A stretch of DNA of 64,000 bases from Amyelois transitella (taxonomy: Eukaryota > Arthropoda > Insecta > Lepidoptera > Pyralidae). The DNA lies in NCBI RefSeq assembly GCF_032362555.1, contig NC_083519.1:3055501-3119500 (forward strand). The letters run 5' to 3'. The notes under the pieces are model-generated. The model did no database searches. It had not been told where the DNA came from and saw only the letters and a list, made by a program, of their open reading frames with translations. Shown piece after piece: positions 35,877 through 51,153 of the stretch (position 1 is the stretch's first letter; the number at the start of each line of letters is the position of its first letter). Both the position numbers and the translations under genes were made by a program.

Positions 35877-37994
35877 CTCAGATAATATAACACCAATATC
35901 AGCACCACAGTTAAAGGTGAAAAATATTAAATGATCAACAAATAAACAATGTAGGCACCACGTAAGTACGACGACTGACTGAAGCCGAATGACTGACGTG
36001 GATCGTGGACAGTGGACTGACTGACGTGACTCAAACGCAGTGAAGTGAACGATTGAACGTTACAACATCGATATTTCAACACGTGAAACATCGATTAGTC
36101 GACGACACTCGATATTTATCGATTTCCGACGATCATCGATGTATCGATGTAATATGAATATATTATACATAAATTCATATAAATTCTAGTATTCAATGAC
36201 CAATGTGTTGAAAGAATCAAAGAGTCAGCATGTTCGAAAAGTGCAAAGAGTTTTATAAATCAGCAATAGATTGTTTGGTAACATTATCTTATTTTACTTT
36301 AAGTAAATACCTACATGTATAAATGTATAAATATTAATATACATCGTAACATCGATGATACGGGCACATACAGTTTTTTTTGTCCCGGACACCTAATCTA
36401 AATCGTAATGTCGATTGACAAAAAAAAAATGAAGTACCTAGTTAGATTTTTTTATGTGTTCCCCCCGAAAAAAAATTCAATGATTTAAATGAATGAATGA
36501 TAAACAATTTTTATGGTTGTTTTATTGATTGCTTACGCCGCAGAACACCTTGGATGACGTTCGCAATAACATCAAATCAAATGTCGCATGACATCGATAT
36601 TATGACTTCGATAATCATCGCGTGTCGATGTTTGGCTATCGATGCCATCATCGATGTTTTTGCAACACCGATCACCCCTACGTGCACAGACAATGATAAT
36701 AATAATATTGTAATGTCAGGGAACGCGGTGTTGCCAACTGCTGCTCTGCATTGCCGTACCACCCACACACATTTGTCAGGTAGAAACTCTGATTGCTGAC
36801 TCCGTAGGTATCTTTTTTCCGTGGAGATCGTAGAAGGCGACCAAGGGGGACGGTTAATAAACTTGAGGTTCTTCTTGTAGGCGATGATGGGCTAGCGACC
36901 TGTCACTATTTCAATCTCAAGACTGTACCTACGCTCTGTCTACTCCGCAAGGGATAAAGACGTGATTATATGTATGTAACTAGGTACGCGCACGTTTTAT
37001 TATTATTATCGTGTGTGGTTCCCGGCACACCACCAGGCAGTTCAGTCTTCTCGAGACTGTCGATATTTTAAATCATATCCACATGTTAATTATGTAGGTA
37101 CTTACATATGTATATGCAAAGGTGTAATGAGTCATTACTACACACTTCTATGATCTCTCTACTTGTCCAAGTACCTACGGTATAGTCGCCGGGCGGGGGC
37201 ACTACTTTCTCGATTGACGATTGTTACCTAATATCGTACTGATCAGGTGACCAACGTGTGAACGCTGTTTGCGTAACGCGCCGAGATGACTTAGATGTGT
37301 GCTCAAAAAAACGACAACGTTTCGAGAAATGGCCCCCTACACATCGGTGGCCCAACGTGTACAGGGCCCTTTAGACACATTTCATAAAATGTTGATAGAT
37401 TGTCGGATTTAAATTACCCCAAAAAATTTCTAGAAGTAGATAAATACTTACCTATATATAACAGTTGGTTACACACGTTACAATAAAATGTATGTAAATT
37501 TTATATATCATATTCCTATTTATTACGTGTCGAATGGACGGAATACTGAGTGTGACCAGCGACACTACCCCATAGGATCAGAAGAATCCAAACTTACAAT
37601 TGACATTTACAATTTGCTTCTCGTGCAAGAAGCAGGCCGCCAATCATATACAAACTATTTTTTAAGTGGTACGTACCTACGTACGTACACCAAGTATGAA
37701 TCGTACGTAAAGAACTAAGACGAGTGGAGATTTAAAAGGAACAAAACAATTTAAACGTTAAACTTGTATATTATTCACATACGATACTAATGTATCATTA
37801 CAAAATATACCTTATTAATTCTATTTTCCTATTTATACACACGCATGCTAAGTGTTTAACATTTCTTACAGTCTGGTCCTATTTGGACCTGTGCCTAATC
37901 CTACTTGATTATTATCGTACAACTTCTTATTTGCAAACAGCTTTTATCTACAATCAACAATTCTTAAACATGATCGCAAAGTTTACAATTACAA

Positions 37995-40261
37995 TTAACA
38001 CTGTGTTCGAAGCGCGTTCGCGTGTGCGTGGGCACCAAGCCGGCTGGGGTCCTGGCTGGGGTAGTGGTGCCCCGCCGGCGCCGGGGGCGGTGCGCCGGGT
38101 CCCATCGGCGGTCCGACCCACGCCGGCCAACCCGGGCCTCCATAATGGTGAAGGTTGAAAAAGTCGTTCGTACGATTTGGAGGTGGCTGCATCTGTAATA
38201 TAACAAAATTATTAATTTTCTTTATCATGTAAAATGACTGCTGGCGGGCGATGGTCCATACACATGTATTGCATAGTTGCAAGTAGAAATGTTACATCAC
38301 AAGTGAAGGTACACAGCAAACGGCCAAAAAAATTTTGCTTATATTACTTAGTTGGTACGTACGAATTGTACTCCCAATTCAGAAATTCCAAAACGTATGG
38401 AAGTAATACATACCTGAGGTGGGAATGAATGCAAGAATGCTGGCGGTGGAGGCAATGTGCCAGGAAGCCCAGGCACTGGCTCCAACCTGGGAGCCATATC
38501 ATTATGCTCATTTGCACCTTGTCGACCTGTAAATTAAAATATTGTTGTCAGTTTCGAAATCATACTAGTGTTAACAATGATAGATGCAAAAATTATTTCA
38601 TGTTCCTTAATGAGTAAGGCATCACGCATTCCATCCAGTCCACTCAAGATGTTATCCCTCACAGTAAGAGAAGAGAGAGAAAAAGAGTCCCTTTTGTTAC
38701 AAATAAATAATGAAACGTTGTGTTTTACCTTGCGATTTTCCCCACTTGATGGTAAGCCTCTTCTCTCCGATCACGAGCCTGTTGAACGTCTTCTCTGCTG
38801 CATGTTCCGCTGCACTCCTCGTTGTGTATTGAACGAAGGCACATTGAGCTCGAGACACCAGAGTTACGGATCTAGAAAAAAACAACAAATTCTGATTGAA
38901 CATCATGTGATCTCTGTTTTGGTATTAATGAGCTTAATGAAGAAACTTATTAAAGGGGGAGCGCACCCAAGATCAGGCCGATACCATCAATTTGTGACAG
39001 CTACTGTACTGAGTGGAGTCTGCCTGTGTCAAATTTAATCCTATATCCACAAGAAACCATGATATAAACGTACAATTAACATGTTTGCCATTATCATAAT
39101 TTGAAAAGAAGCATTTACCTGATTTCTCCATATTGATAGAAATGGCCCCTCAGTTCCTCTTCGTTGATGTTGTCCGGAAGGTTGCCCACATACAGTGTTG
39201 TGACCGTGTTGTCTTCAGGTGGAAGTAGTGCCGGCATGGCAGCCGCTCGACGCATCAACTTCTCGGCTACAGGGTCATTTACGCCATAATATCTGTTTTT
39301 GAAAAAAGATTTAAATTAGTGACTCGTACACAAAAAACAACTGATAAACAAGGTATTCCTTTGTAAAGAGTAATCTTAAAAATAAGCACAAATAGATGGT
39401 TATACTTGCCTGTCCTTGATGTTCTGGTCGGCCAATGGGTCATCAGGGTCAGTGGGCTTCTCGTGGCGATATGGACATTCTTCTCCACGACGACATTCTC
39501 CTTTCACCCAGAAAGAGCAAACATGTGGTCTATTTCTCTTATAATATGGAGCTGTACGAGCCAAACGTGACAACAGATCCGAAGCACCCTTCGATTTCAA
39601 TGCAGAGTTGCTTGGCTGACTTGCGTCACACTTTGACATCTGACTGTCCAGATTCTGTATGTAATACTCCTTATTGACTTCGTTTCGTGGTAGATCATCT
39701 TGAATTTTGAGAGCAGCGTCTCTAACTTGAATCGGAAGCCCATATTCAAGGTCCAAAAGGCATGTTTGGCACACATTCTTCAATTTGGAACAGGTCTGGC
39801 AGATTTCCGTTTTCTTGAAGCGCATGCGGGATCCAGGGCACCAACGGAATACAGTGAAAGGACGTACACATATTTTACACTCCTTTCCATGTTTTTCCTT
39901 GGTCTGAAACGAAAAAGAAGGTGTTAATGCATGTTATATTATTTTATCACTATAAGTATAATGTGACAAAAATATGTGTATCAGGTATGTACATATATAC
40001 CTACATATAAGTAGGTATTAAATTAAATAAACAGAAATAAAATGATTACATACCATTCGTACGTATGGGTTATCGCCCAAACACGTTTGACATAATATCG
40101 GGAAGTCCTGCAAAGACAAATAATGATTAGTTAGTTTTATGGTATTTCAAATACATGAATAGGTACATATATAAAAATGTTACTTCTGAATCTTTATGAT
40201 TACTTACAGAATCTTCCCAATTTTGTCGATTGTAGGTGTTCGTAGTCTTCGAAACTGCCAT
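37995..40261 (-). CDS. RBM22: RBM22 copy B2 (array unit 2)
   Basis: Coding exons: 40208-40261, 40054-40107, 39410-39903, 39119-39292, 38729-38871, 38414-38526, 37995-38192; 409 aa. I see no amino-acid difference from B1. It shares with B1 a derived synonymous T at 40087 in exon 2, where A and B3-B6 have C, so B1 and B2 are probably the closest pair. The spacer upstream of the start codon of this gene is continuous with unit 3. Confidence 0.93.
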
Positions 40262-42379
40262 CTCAGATAATATAACACCAATATCAGCACCACAGTTAAA
40301 GGTGAAAAATATTAAATGATCAACAAATAAACAATGTAGGCACCACGTAAGTACGACGACTGACTGAAGCCGAATGACTGACGTGGATCGTGGACAGTGG
40401 ACTGACTGACGTGACTCAAACGCAGTGAAGTGAACGATTGAACGTTACAACATCGATATTTCAACACGTGAAACATCGATTAGTCGACGACACTCGATAT
40501 TTATCGATTTCCGACGATCATCGATGTATCGATGTAATATGAATATATTATACATAAATTCATATAAATTCTAGTATTCAATGACCAATGTGTTGAAAGA
40601 ATCAAAGAGTCAGCATGTTCGAAAAGTGCAAAGAGTTTTATAAATCAGCAGTAGATTGTTTGGTAACATTATCTTATTTTACTTTAAGTAAATACCTACA
40701 TGTATAAATGTATAAATATTAATATACATCGTAACATCGATGATACGGGCACATACAGTTTTTTTTGTCCCGGACACCTAATCTAAATCGTAATGTCGAT
40801 TGACAAAAAAAAAATGAAGTACCTAGTTAGATTTTTTTATGTGTTCCCCCCGAAAAAAAATTCAATGATTTAAATGAATGAATGATAAACAATTTTTATG
40901 GTTGTTTTATTGATTGCTTACGCCGCAGAACACCTTGGATGACGTTCGCAATAACATCAAATCAAATGTCGCATGACATCGATATTATGACTTCGATAAT
41001 CATCGCGTGTCGATGTTTGGCTATCGATGCCATCATCGATGTTTTTGCAACACCGATCACCCCTACGTGCACAGACAATGATAATAATAATATTGTAATG
41101 TCAGGGAACGCGGTGTTGCCAACTGCTGCTCTGCATTGCCGTACCACCCACACACATTTGTCAGGTAGAAACTCTGATTGCTGACTCCGTAGGTATCTTT
41201 TTTCCGTGGAGATCGTAGAAGGCGACCAAGGGGGACGGTTAATAAACTTGAGGTTCTTCTTGTAGGCGATGATGGGCTAGCGACCTGTCACTATTTCAAT
41301 CTCAAGACTGTACCTACGCTCTGTCTACTCCGCAAGGGATAAAGACGTGATTATATGTATGTAACTAGGTACGCGCACGTTTTATTATTATTATCGTGTG
41401 TGGTTCCCGGCACACCACCAGGCAGTTCAGTCTTCTCGAGACTGTCGATATTTTAAATCATATCCACATGTTAATTATGTAGGTACTTACATATGTATAT
41501 GCAAAGGTGTAATGAGTCATTACTACACACTTCTATGATCTCTCTACTTGTCCAAGTACCTACGGTATAGTCGCCGGGCGGGGGCACTACTTTCTCGATT
41601 GACGATTGTTACCTAATATCGTACTGATCAGGTGACCAACGTGTGAACGCTGTTTGCGTAACGCGCCGAGATGACTTAGATGTGTGCTCAAAAAAACGAC
41701 AACGTTTCGAGAAATGGCCCCCTACACATCGGTGGCCCAACGTGTACAGGGCCCTTTAGACACATTTCATAAAATGTTGATAGATTGTCGGATTTAAATT
41801 ACCCCAAAAAATTTCTAGAAGTAGATAAATACTTACCTATATATAACAGTTGGTTACACACGTTACAATAAAATGTATGTAAATTTTATATATCATATTC
41901 CTATTTATTACGTGTCGAATGGACGGAATACTGAGTGTGACCAGCGACACTACCCCATAGGATCAGAAGAATCCAAACTTACAATTGACATTTACAATTT
42001 GCTTCTCGTGCAAGAAGCAGGCCGCCAATCATATACAAACTATTTTTTAAGTGGTACGTACCTACGTACGTACACCAAGTATGAATCGTACGTAAAGAAC
42101 TAAGACGAGTGGAGATTTAAAAGGAACAAAACAATTTAAACGTTAAACTTGTATATTATTCACATACGATACTAATGTATCATTACAAAATATACCTTAT
42201 TAATTCTATTTTCCTATTTATACACACGCATGCTAAGTGTTTAACATTTCTTACAGTCTGGTCCTATTTGGACCTGTGCCTAATCCTACTTGATTATTAT
42301 CGTACAACTTCTTATTTGCAAACAGCTTTTATCTACAATCAACAATTCTTAAACATGATCGCAAAGTTTACAATTACAA

Positions 42380-44646
42380 TTAACACTGTGTTCGAAGCGC
42401 GTTCGCGTGTGCGTGGGCACCAAGCCGGCTGGGGTCCTGGCTGGGGTAGTGGTGCCCCGCCGGCGCCGGGGGCGGTGCGCCGGGTCCCATCGGCGGTCCG
42501 ACCCACGCCGGCCAACCCGGGCCTCCATAATGGTGAAGGTTGAAAAAGTCGTTCGTACGATTTGGAGGTGGCTGCATCTGTAATATAACAAAATTATTAA
42601 TTTTCTTTATCATGTAAAATGACTGCTGGCGGGCGATGGTCCATACACATGTATTGCATAGTTGCAAGTAGAAATGTTACATCACAAGTGAAGGTACACA
42701 GCAAACGGCCAAAAAAATTTTGCTTATATTACTTAGTTGGTACGTACGAATTGTACTCCCAATTCAGAAATTCCAAAACGTATGGAAGTAATACATACCT
42801 GAGGTGGGAATGAATGCAAGAATGCTGGCGGTGGAGGCAATGTGCCAGGAAGCCCAGGCACTGGCTCCAACCTGGGAGCCATATCATTATGCTCATTTGC
42901 ACCTTGTCGACCTGTAAATTAAAATATTGTTGTCAGTTTCGAAATCATACTAGTGTTAACAATGATAGATGCAAAAATTATTTCATGTTCCTTAATGAGT
43001 AAGGCATCACGCATTCCATCCAGTCCACTCAAGATGTTATCCCTCACAGTAAGAGAAGAGAGAGAAAAAGAGTCCCTTTTGTTACAAATAAATAATGAAA
43101 CGTTGTGTTTTACCTTGCGATTTTCCCCACTTGATGGTAAGCCTCTTCTCTCCGATCACGAGCCTGTTGAACGTCTTCTCTGCTGCATGTTCCGCTGCAC
43201 TCCTCGTTGTGTATTGAACGAAGGCACATTGAGCTCGAGACACCAGAGTTACGGATCTAGAAAAAAACAACAAATTCTGATTGAACATCATGTGATCTCT
43301 GTTTTGGTATTAATGAGCTTAATGAAGAAACTTATTAAAGGGGGAGCGCACCCAAGATCAGGCCGATACCATCAATTTGTGACAGCTACTGTACTGAGTG
43401 GAGTCTGCCTGTGTCAAATTTAATCCTATATCCACAAGAAACCATGATATAAACGTACAATTAACATGTTTGCCATTATCATAATTTGAAAAGAAGCATT
43501 TACCTGATTTCTCCATATTGATAGAAATGGCCCCTCAGTTCCTCTTCGTTGATGTTTTCCGGAAGGTTGCCCACATACAGTGTTGTGACCGTGTTGTCTT
43601 CAGGTGGAAGTAGTGCCGGCATGGCAGCCGCTCGACGCATCAACTTCTCGGCTACAGGGTCATTTACGCCATAATATCTGTTTTTGAAAAAAGATTTAAA
43701 TTAGTGACTCGTACACAAAAAACAACTGATAAACAAGGTATTCCTTTGTAAAGAGTAATCTTAAAAATAAGCACAAATAGATGGTTATACTTGCCTGTCC
43801 TTGATGTTCTGGTCGGCCAATGGGTCATCAGGGTCAGTGGGCTTCTCGTGGCGATATGGACATTCTTCTCCACGACGACATTCTCCTTTCACCCAGAAAG
43901 AGCAAACATGTGGTCTATTTCTCTTATAATATGGAGCTGTACGAGCCAAACGTGACAACAGATCCGAAGCACCCTTCGATTTCAATGCAGAGTTGCTTGG
44001 CTGACTTGCGTCACACTTTGACATCTGACTGTCCAGATTCTGTATGTAATACTCCTTATTGACTTCGTTTCGTGGTAGATCATCTTGAATTTTGAGAGCA
44101 GCGTCTCTAACTTGAATCGGAAGCCCATATTCAAGGTCCAAAAGGCATGTTTGGCACACATTCTTCAATTTGGAACAGGTCTGGCAGATTTCCGTTTTCT
44201 TGAAGCGCATGCGGGATCCAGGGCACCAACGGAATACAGTGAAAGGACGTACACATATTTTACACTCCTTTCCATGTTTTTCCTTGGTCTGAAACGAAAA
44301 AGAAGGTGTTAATGCATGTTATATTATTTTATCACTATAAGTATAATGTGACAAAAATATGTGTATCAGGTATGTACATATATACCTACATATAAGTAGG
44401 TATTAAATTAAATAAACAGAAATAAAATGATTACATACCATTCGTACGTATGGGTTATCGCCCAAACACGTCTGACATAATATCGGGAAGTCCTGCAAAG
44501 ACAAATAATGATTAGTTAGTTTTATGGTATTTCAAATACATGAATAGGTACATATATAAAAATGTTACTTCTGAATCTTTATGATTACTTACAGAATCTT
44601 CCCAATTTTGTCGATTGTAGGTGTTCGTAGTCTTCGAAACTGCCAT
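42380..44646 (-). CDS. RBM22: RBM22 copy B3 (array unit 3), D241E
   Basis: Coding exons: 44593-44646, 44439-44492, 43795-44288, 43504-43677, 43114-43256, 42799-42911, 42380-42577; 409 aa. A single T at 43557 (G in the other copies) changes GAC to GAA in the RRM, so NLPDN reads NLPEN (Asp241 to Glu), a conservative change just after RNP2. The other domains are as in B1. Exon 2 has the ancestral C. Confidence 0.93.
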
Positions 44647-46764
44647 CTCAGATAATATAACACCAATATCAGCACCACAGTTAAAGGTGAAAAATATTAA
44701 ATGATCAACAAATAAACAATGTAGGCACCACGTAAGTACGACGACTGACTGAAGCCGAATGACTGACGTGGATCGTGGACAGTGGACTGACTGACGTGAC
44801 TCAAACGCAGTGAAGTGAACGATTGAACGTTACAACATCGATATTTCAACACGTGAAACATCGATTAGTCGACGACACTCGATATTTATCGATTTCCGAC
44901 GATCATCGATGTATCGATGTAATATGAATATATTATACATAAATTCATATAAATTCTAGTATTCAATGACCAATGTGTTGAAAGAATCAAAGAGTCAGCA
45001 TGTTCGAAAAGTGCAAAGAGTTTTATAAATCAGCAGTAGATTGTTTGGTAACATTATCTTATTTTACTTTAAGTAAATACCTACATGTATAAATGTATAA
45101 ATATTAATATACATCGTAACATCGATGATACGGGCACATACAGTTTTTTTTGTCCCGGACACCTAATCTAAATCGTAATGTCGATTGACAAAAAAAAAAT
45201 GAAGTACCTAGTTAGATTTTTTTATGTGTTCCCCCCGAAAAAAAATTCAATGATTTAAATGAATGAATGATAAACAATTTTTATGGTTGTTTTATTGATT
45301 GCTTACGCCGCAGAACACCTTGGATGACGTTCGCAATAACATCAAATCAAATGTCGCATGACATCGATATTATGACTTCGATAATCATCGCGTGTCGATG
45401 TTTGGCTATCGATGCCATCATCGATGTTTTTGCAACACCGATCACCCCTACGTGCACAGACAATGATAATAATAATATTGTAATGTCAGGGAACGCGGTG
45501 TTGCCAACTGCTGCTCTGCATTGCCGTACCACCCACACACATTTGTCAGGTAGAAACTCTGATTGCTGACTCCGTAGGTATCTTTTTTCCGTGGAGATCG
45601 TAGAAGGCGACCAAGGGGGACGGTTAATAAACTTGAGGTTCTTCTTGTAGGCGATGATGGGCTAGCGACCTGTCACTATTTCAATCTCAAGACTGTACCT
45701 ACGCTCTGTCTACTCCGCAAGGGATAAAGACGTGATTATATGTATGTAACTAGGTACGCGCACGTTTTATTATTATTATCGTGTGTGGTTCCCGGCACAC
45801 CACCAGGCAGTTCAGTCTTCTCGAGACTGTCGATATTTTAAATCATATCCACATGTTAATTATGTAGGTACTTACATATGTATATGCAAAGGTGTAATGA
45901 GTCATTACTACACACTTCTATGATCTCTCTACTTGTCCAAGTACCTACGGTATAGTCGCCGGGCGGGGGCACTACTTTCTCGATTGACGATTGTTACCTA
46001 ATATCGTACTGATCAGGTGACCAACGTGTGAACGCTGTTTGCGTAACGCGCCGAGATGACTTAGATGTGTGCTCAAAAAAACGACAACGTTTCGAGAAAT
46101 GGCCCCCTACACATCGGTGGCCCAACGTGTACAGGGCCCTTTAGACACATTTCATAAAATGTTGATAGATTGTCGGATTTAAATTACCCCAAAAAATTTC
46201 TAGAAGTAGATAAATACTTACCTATATATAACAGTTGGTTACACACGTTACAATAAAATGTATGTAAATTTTATATATCATATTCCTATTTATTACGTGT
46301 CGAATGGACGGAATACTGAGTGTGACCAGCGACACTACCCCATAGGATCAGAAGAATCCAAACTTACAATTGACATTTACAATTTGCTTCTCGTGCAAGA
46401 AGCAGGCCGCCAATCATATACAAACTATTTTTTAAGTGGTACGTACCTACGTACGTACACCAAGTATGAATCGTACGTAAAGAACTAAGACGAGTGGAGA
46501 TTTAAAAGGAACAAAACAATTTAAACGTTAAACTTGTATATTATTCACATACGATACTAATGTATCATTACAAAATATACCTTATTAATTCTATTTTCCT
46601 ATTTATACACACGCATGCTAAGTGTTTAACATTTCTTACAGTCTGGTCCTATTTGGACCTGTGCCTAATCCTACTTGATTATTATCGTACAACTTCTTAT
46701 TTGCAAACAGCTTTTATCTACAATCAACAATTCTTAAACATGATCGCAAAGTTTACAATTACAA

Positions 46765-49031
46765 TTAACACTGTGTTCGAAGCGCGTTCGCGTGTGCGTG
46801 GGCACCAAGCCGGCTGGGGTCCTGGCTGGGGTAGTGGTGCCCCGCCGGCGCCGGGGGCGGTGCGCCGGGTCCCATCGGCGGTCCGACCCACGCCGGCCAA
46901 CCCGGGCCTCCATAATGGTGAAGGTTGAAAAAGTCGTTCGTACGATTTGGAGGTGGCTGCATCTGTAATATAACAAAATTATTAATTTTCTTTATCATGT
47001 AAAATGACTGCTGGCGGGCGATGGTCCATACACATGTATTGCATAGTTGCAAGTAGAAATGTTACATCACAAGTGAAGGTACACAGCAAACGGCCAAAAA
47101 AATTTTGCTTATATTACTTAGTTGGTACGTACGAATTGTACTCCCAATTCAGAAATTCCAAAACGTATGGAAGTAATACATACCTGAGGTGGGAATGAAT
47201 GCAAGAATGCTGGCGGTGGAGGCAATGTGCCAGGAAGCCCAGGCACTGGCTCCAACCTGGGAGCCATATCATTATGCTCATTTGCACCTTGTCGACCTGT
47301 AAATTAAAATATTGTTGTCAGTTTCGAAATCATACTAGTGTTAACAATGATAGATGCAAAAATTATTTCATGTTCCTTAATGAGTAAGGCATCACGCATT
47401 CCATCCAGTCCACTCAAGATGTTATCCCTCACAGTAAGAGAAGAGAGAGAAAAAGAGTCCCTTTTGTTACAAATAAATAATGAAACGTTGTGTTTTACCT
47501 TGCGATTTTCCCCACTTGATGGTAAGCCTCTTCTCTCCGATCACGAGCCTGTTGAACGTCTTCTCTGCTGCATGTTCCGCTGCACTCCTCGTTGTGTATT
47601 GAACGAAGGCACATTGAGCTCGAGACACCAGAGTTACGGATCTAGAAAAAAACAACAAATTCTGATTGAACATCATGTGATCTCTGTTTTGGTATTAATG
47701 AGCTTAATGAAGAAACTTATTAAAGGGGGAGCGCACCCAAGATCAGGCCGATACCATCAATTTGTGACAGCTACTGTACTGAGTGGAGTCTGCCTGTGTC
47801 AAATTTAATCCTATATCCACAAGAAACCATGATATAAACGTACAATTAACATGTTTGCCATTATCATAATTTGAAAAGAAGCATTTACCTGATTTCTCCA
47901 TATTGATAGAAATGGCCCCTCAGTTCCTCTTCGTTGATGTTGTCCGGAAGGTTGCCCACATACAGTGTTGTGACCGTGTTGTCTTCAGGTGGAAGTAGTG
48001 CCGGCATGGCAGCCGCTCGACGCATCAACTTCTCGGCTACAGGGTCATTTACGCCATAATATCTGTTTTTGAAAAAAGATTTAAATTAGTGACTCGTACA
48101 CAAAAAACAACTGATAAACAAGGTATTCCTTTGTAAAGAGTAATCTTAAAAATAAGCACAAATAGATGGTTATACTTGCCTGTCCTTGATGTTCTGGTCG
48201 GCCAATGGGTCATCAGGGTCAGTGGGCTTCTCGTGGCGATATGGACATTCTTCTCCACGACGACATTCTCCTTTCACCCAGAAAGAGCAAACATGTGGTC
48301 TATTTCTCTTATAATATGGAGCTGTACGAGCCAAACGTGACAACAGATCCGAAGCACCCTTCGATTTCAATGCAGAGTTGCTTGGCTGACTTGCGTCACA
48401 CTTTGACATCTGACTGTCCAGATTCTGTATGTAATACTCCTTATTGACTTCGTTTCGTGGTAGATCATCTTGAATTTTGAGAGCAGCGTCTCTAACTTGA
48501 ATCGGAAGCCCATATTCAAGGTCCAAAAGGCATGTTTGGCACACATTCTTCAATTTGGAACAGGTCTGGCAGATTTCCGTTTTCTTGAAGCGCATGCGGG
48601 ATCCAGGGCACCAACGGAATACAGTGAAAGGACGTACACATATTTTACACTCCTTTCCATGTTTTTCCTTGGTCTGAAACGAAAAAGAAGGTGTTAATGC
48701 ATGTTATATTATTTTATCACTATAAGTATAATGTGACAAAAATATGTGTATCAGGTATGTACATATATACCTACATATAAGTAGGTATTAAATTAAATAA
48801 ACAGAAATAAAATGATTACATACCATTCGTACGTATGGGTTATCGCCCAAACACGTCTGACATAATATCGGGAAGTCCTGCAAAGACAAATAATGATTAG
48901 TTAGTTTTATGGTATTTCAAATACATGAATAGGTACATATATAAAAATGTTACTTCTGAATCTTTATGATTACTTACAGAATCTTCCCAATTTTGTCGAT
49001 TGTAGGTGTTCGTAGTCTTCGAAACTGCCAT
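46765..49031 (-). CDS. RBM22: RBM22 copy B4 (array unit 4)
   Basis: Coding exons: 48978-49031, 48824-48877, 48180-48673, 47889-48062, 47499-47641, 47184-47296, 46765-46962; 409 aa. I see no private coding change, so this copy stands closest to the consensus of the B group. Splice sites, the GC donor of intron 3 and the stop codon match B1. Confidence 0.93.
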
Positions 49032-51153
49032 CTCAGATAATATAACACCAATATCAGCACCACAGTTAAAGGTGAAAAATATTAAATGATCAACAAATAA
49101 ACAATGTAGGCACCACGTAAGTACGACGACTGACTGAAGCCGAATGACTGACGTGGATCGTGGACAGTGGACTGACTGACGTGACTCAAACGCAGTGAAG
49201 TGAACGATTGAACGTTACAACATCGATATTTCAACACGTGAAACATCGATTAGTCGACGACACTCGATATTTATCGATTTCCGACGATCATCGATGTATC
49301 GATGTAATATGAATATATTATACATAAATTCATATAAATTCTAGTATTCAATGACCAATGTGTTGAAAGAATCAAAGAGTCAGCATGTTCGAAAAGTGCA
49401 AAGAGTTTTATAAATCAGCAGTAGATTGTTTGGTAACATTATCTTATTTTACTTTAAGTAAATACCTACATGTATAAATGTATAAATATTAATATACATC
49501 GTAACATCGATGATACGGGCACATACAGTTTTTTTTGTCCCGGACACCTAATCTAAATCGTAATGTCGATTGACAAAAAAAAAATGAAGTACCTAGTTAG
49601 ATTTTTTTATGTGTTCCCCCCGAAAAAAAATTCAATGATTTAAATGAATGAATGATAAACAATTTTTATGGTTGTTTTATTGATTGCTTACGCCGCAGAA
49701 CACCTTGGATGACGTTCGCAATAACATCAAATCAAATGTCGCATGACATCGATATTATGACTTCGATAATCATCGCGTGTCGATGTTTGGCTATCGATGC
49801 CATCATCGATGTTTTTGCAACACCGATCACCCCTACGTGCACAGACAATGATAATAATAATATTGTAATGTCAGGGAACGCGGTGTTGCCAACTGCTGCT
49901 CTGCATTGCCGTACCACCCACACACATTTGTCAGGTAGAAACTCTGATTGCTGACTCCGTAGGTATCTTTTTTCCGTGGAGATCGTAGAAGGCGACCAAG
50001 GGGGACGGTTAATAAACTTGAGGTTCTTCTTGTAGGCGATGATGGGCTAGCGACCTGTCACTATTTCAATCTCAAGACTGTACCTACGCTCTGTCTACTC
50101 CGCAAGGGATAAAGACGTGATTATATGTATGTAACTAGGTACGCGCACGTTTTATTATTATTATCGTGTGTGGTTCCCGGCACACCACCAGGCAGTTCAG
50201 TTCAGTCTTCTCGAGACTGTCGATATTTTAAATCATATCCACATGTTAATTATGTAGGTACTTACATATGTATATGCAAAGGTGTAATGAGTCATTACTA
50301 CACACTTCTATGATCTCTCTACTTGTCCAAGTACCTACGGTATAGTCGCCGGGCGGGGGCACTACTTTCTCGATTGACGATTGTTACCTAATATCGTACT
50401 GATCAGGTGACCAACGTGTGAACGCTGTTTGCGTAACGCGCCGAGATGACTCAGATGTGTGCTCAAAAAAACGACAACGTTTCGAGAAATGGCCCCCTAC
50501 ACATCGGTGGCCCAACGTGTACAGGGCCCTTTAGACACATTTCATAAAATGTTGATAGATTGTCGGATTTAAATTACCCCAAAAAATTTCTAGAAGTAGA
50601 TAAATACTTACCTATATATAACAGTTGGTTACACACGTTACAATAAAATGTATGTAAATTTTATATATCATATTCCTATTTATTACGTGTCGAATGGACG
50701 GAATACTGAGTGTGACCAGCGACACTACCCCATAGGATCAGAAGAATCCAAACTTACAATTGACATTTACAATTTGCTTCTCGTGCAAGAAGCAGGCCGC
50801 CAATCATATACAAACTATTTTTAAGTGGTACGTACCTACGTACGTACACCAAGTATGAATCGTACGTAAAGAACTAAGACGAGTGGAGATTTAAAAGGAA
50901 CAAAACAATTTAAACGTTAAACTTGTATATTATTCACATACGATACTAATGTATCATTACAAAATATACCTTATTAATTCTATTTTCCTATTTATACACA
51001 CGCATGCTAAGTGTTTAACATTTCTTACAGTCTGGTCCTATTTGGACCTGTGCCTAATCCTACTTGATTATTATCGTACAACTTCTTATTTGCAAACAGC
51101 TTTTATCTACAATCAACAATTCTTAAACATGATCGCAAAGTTTACAATTACAA

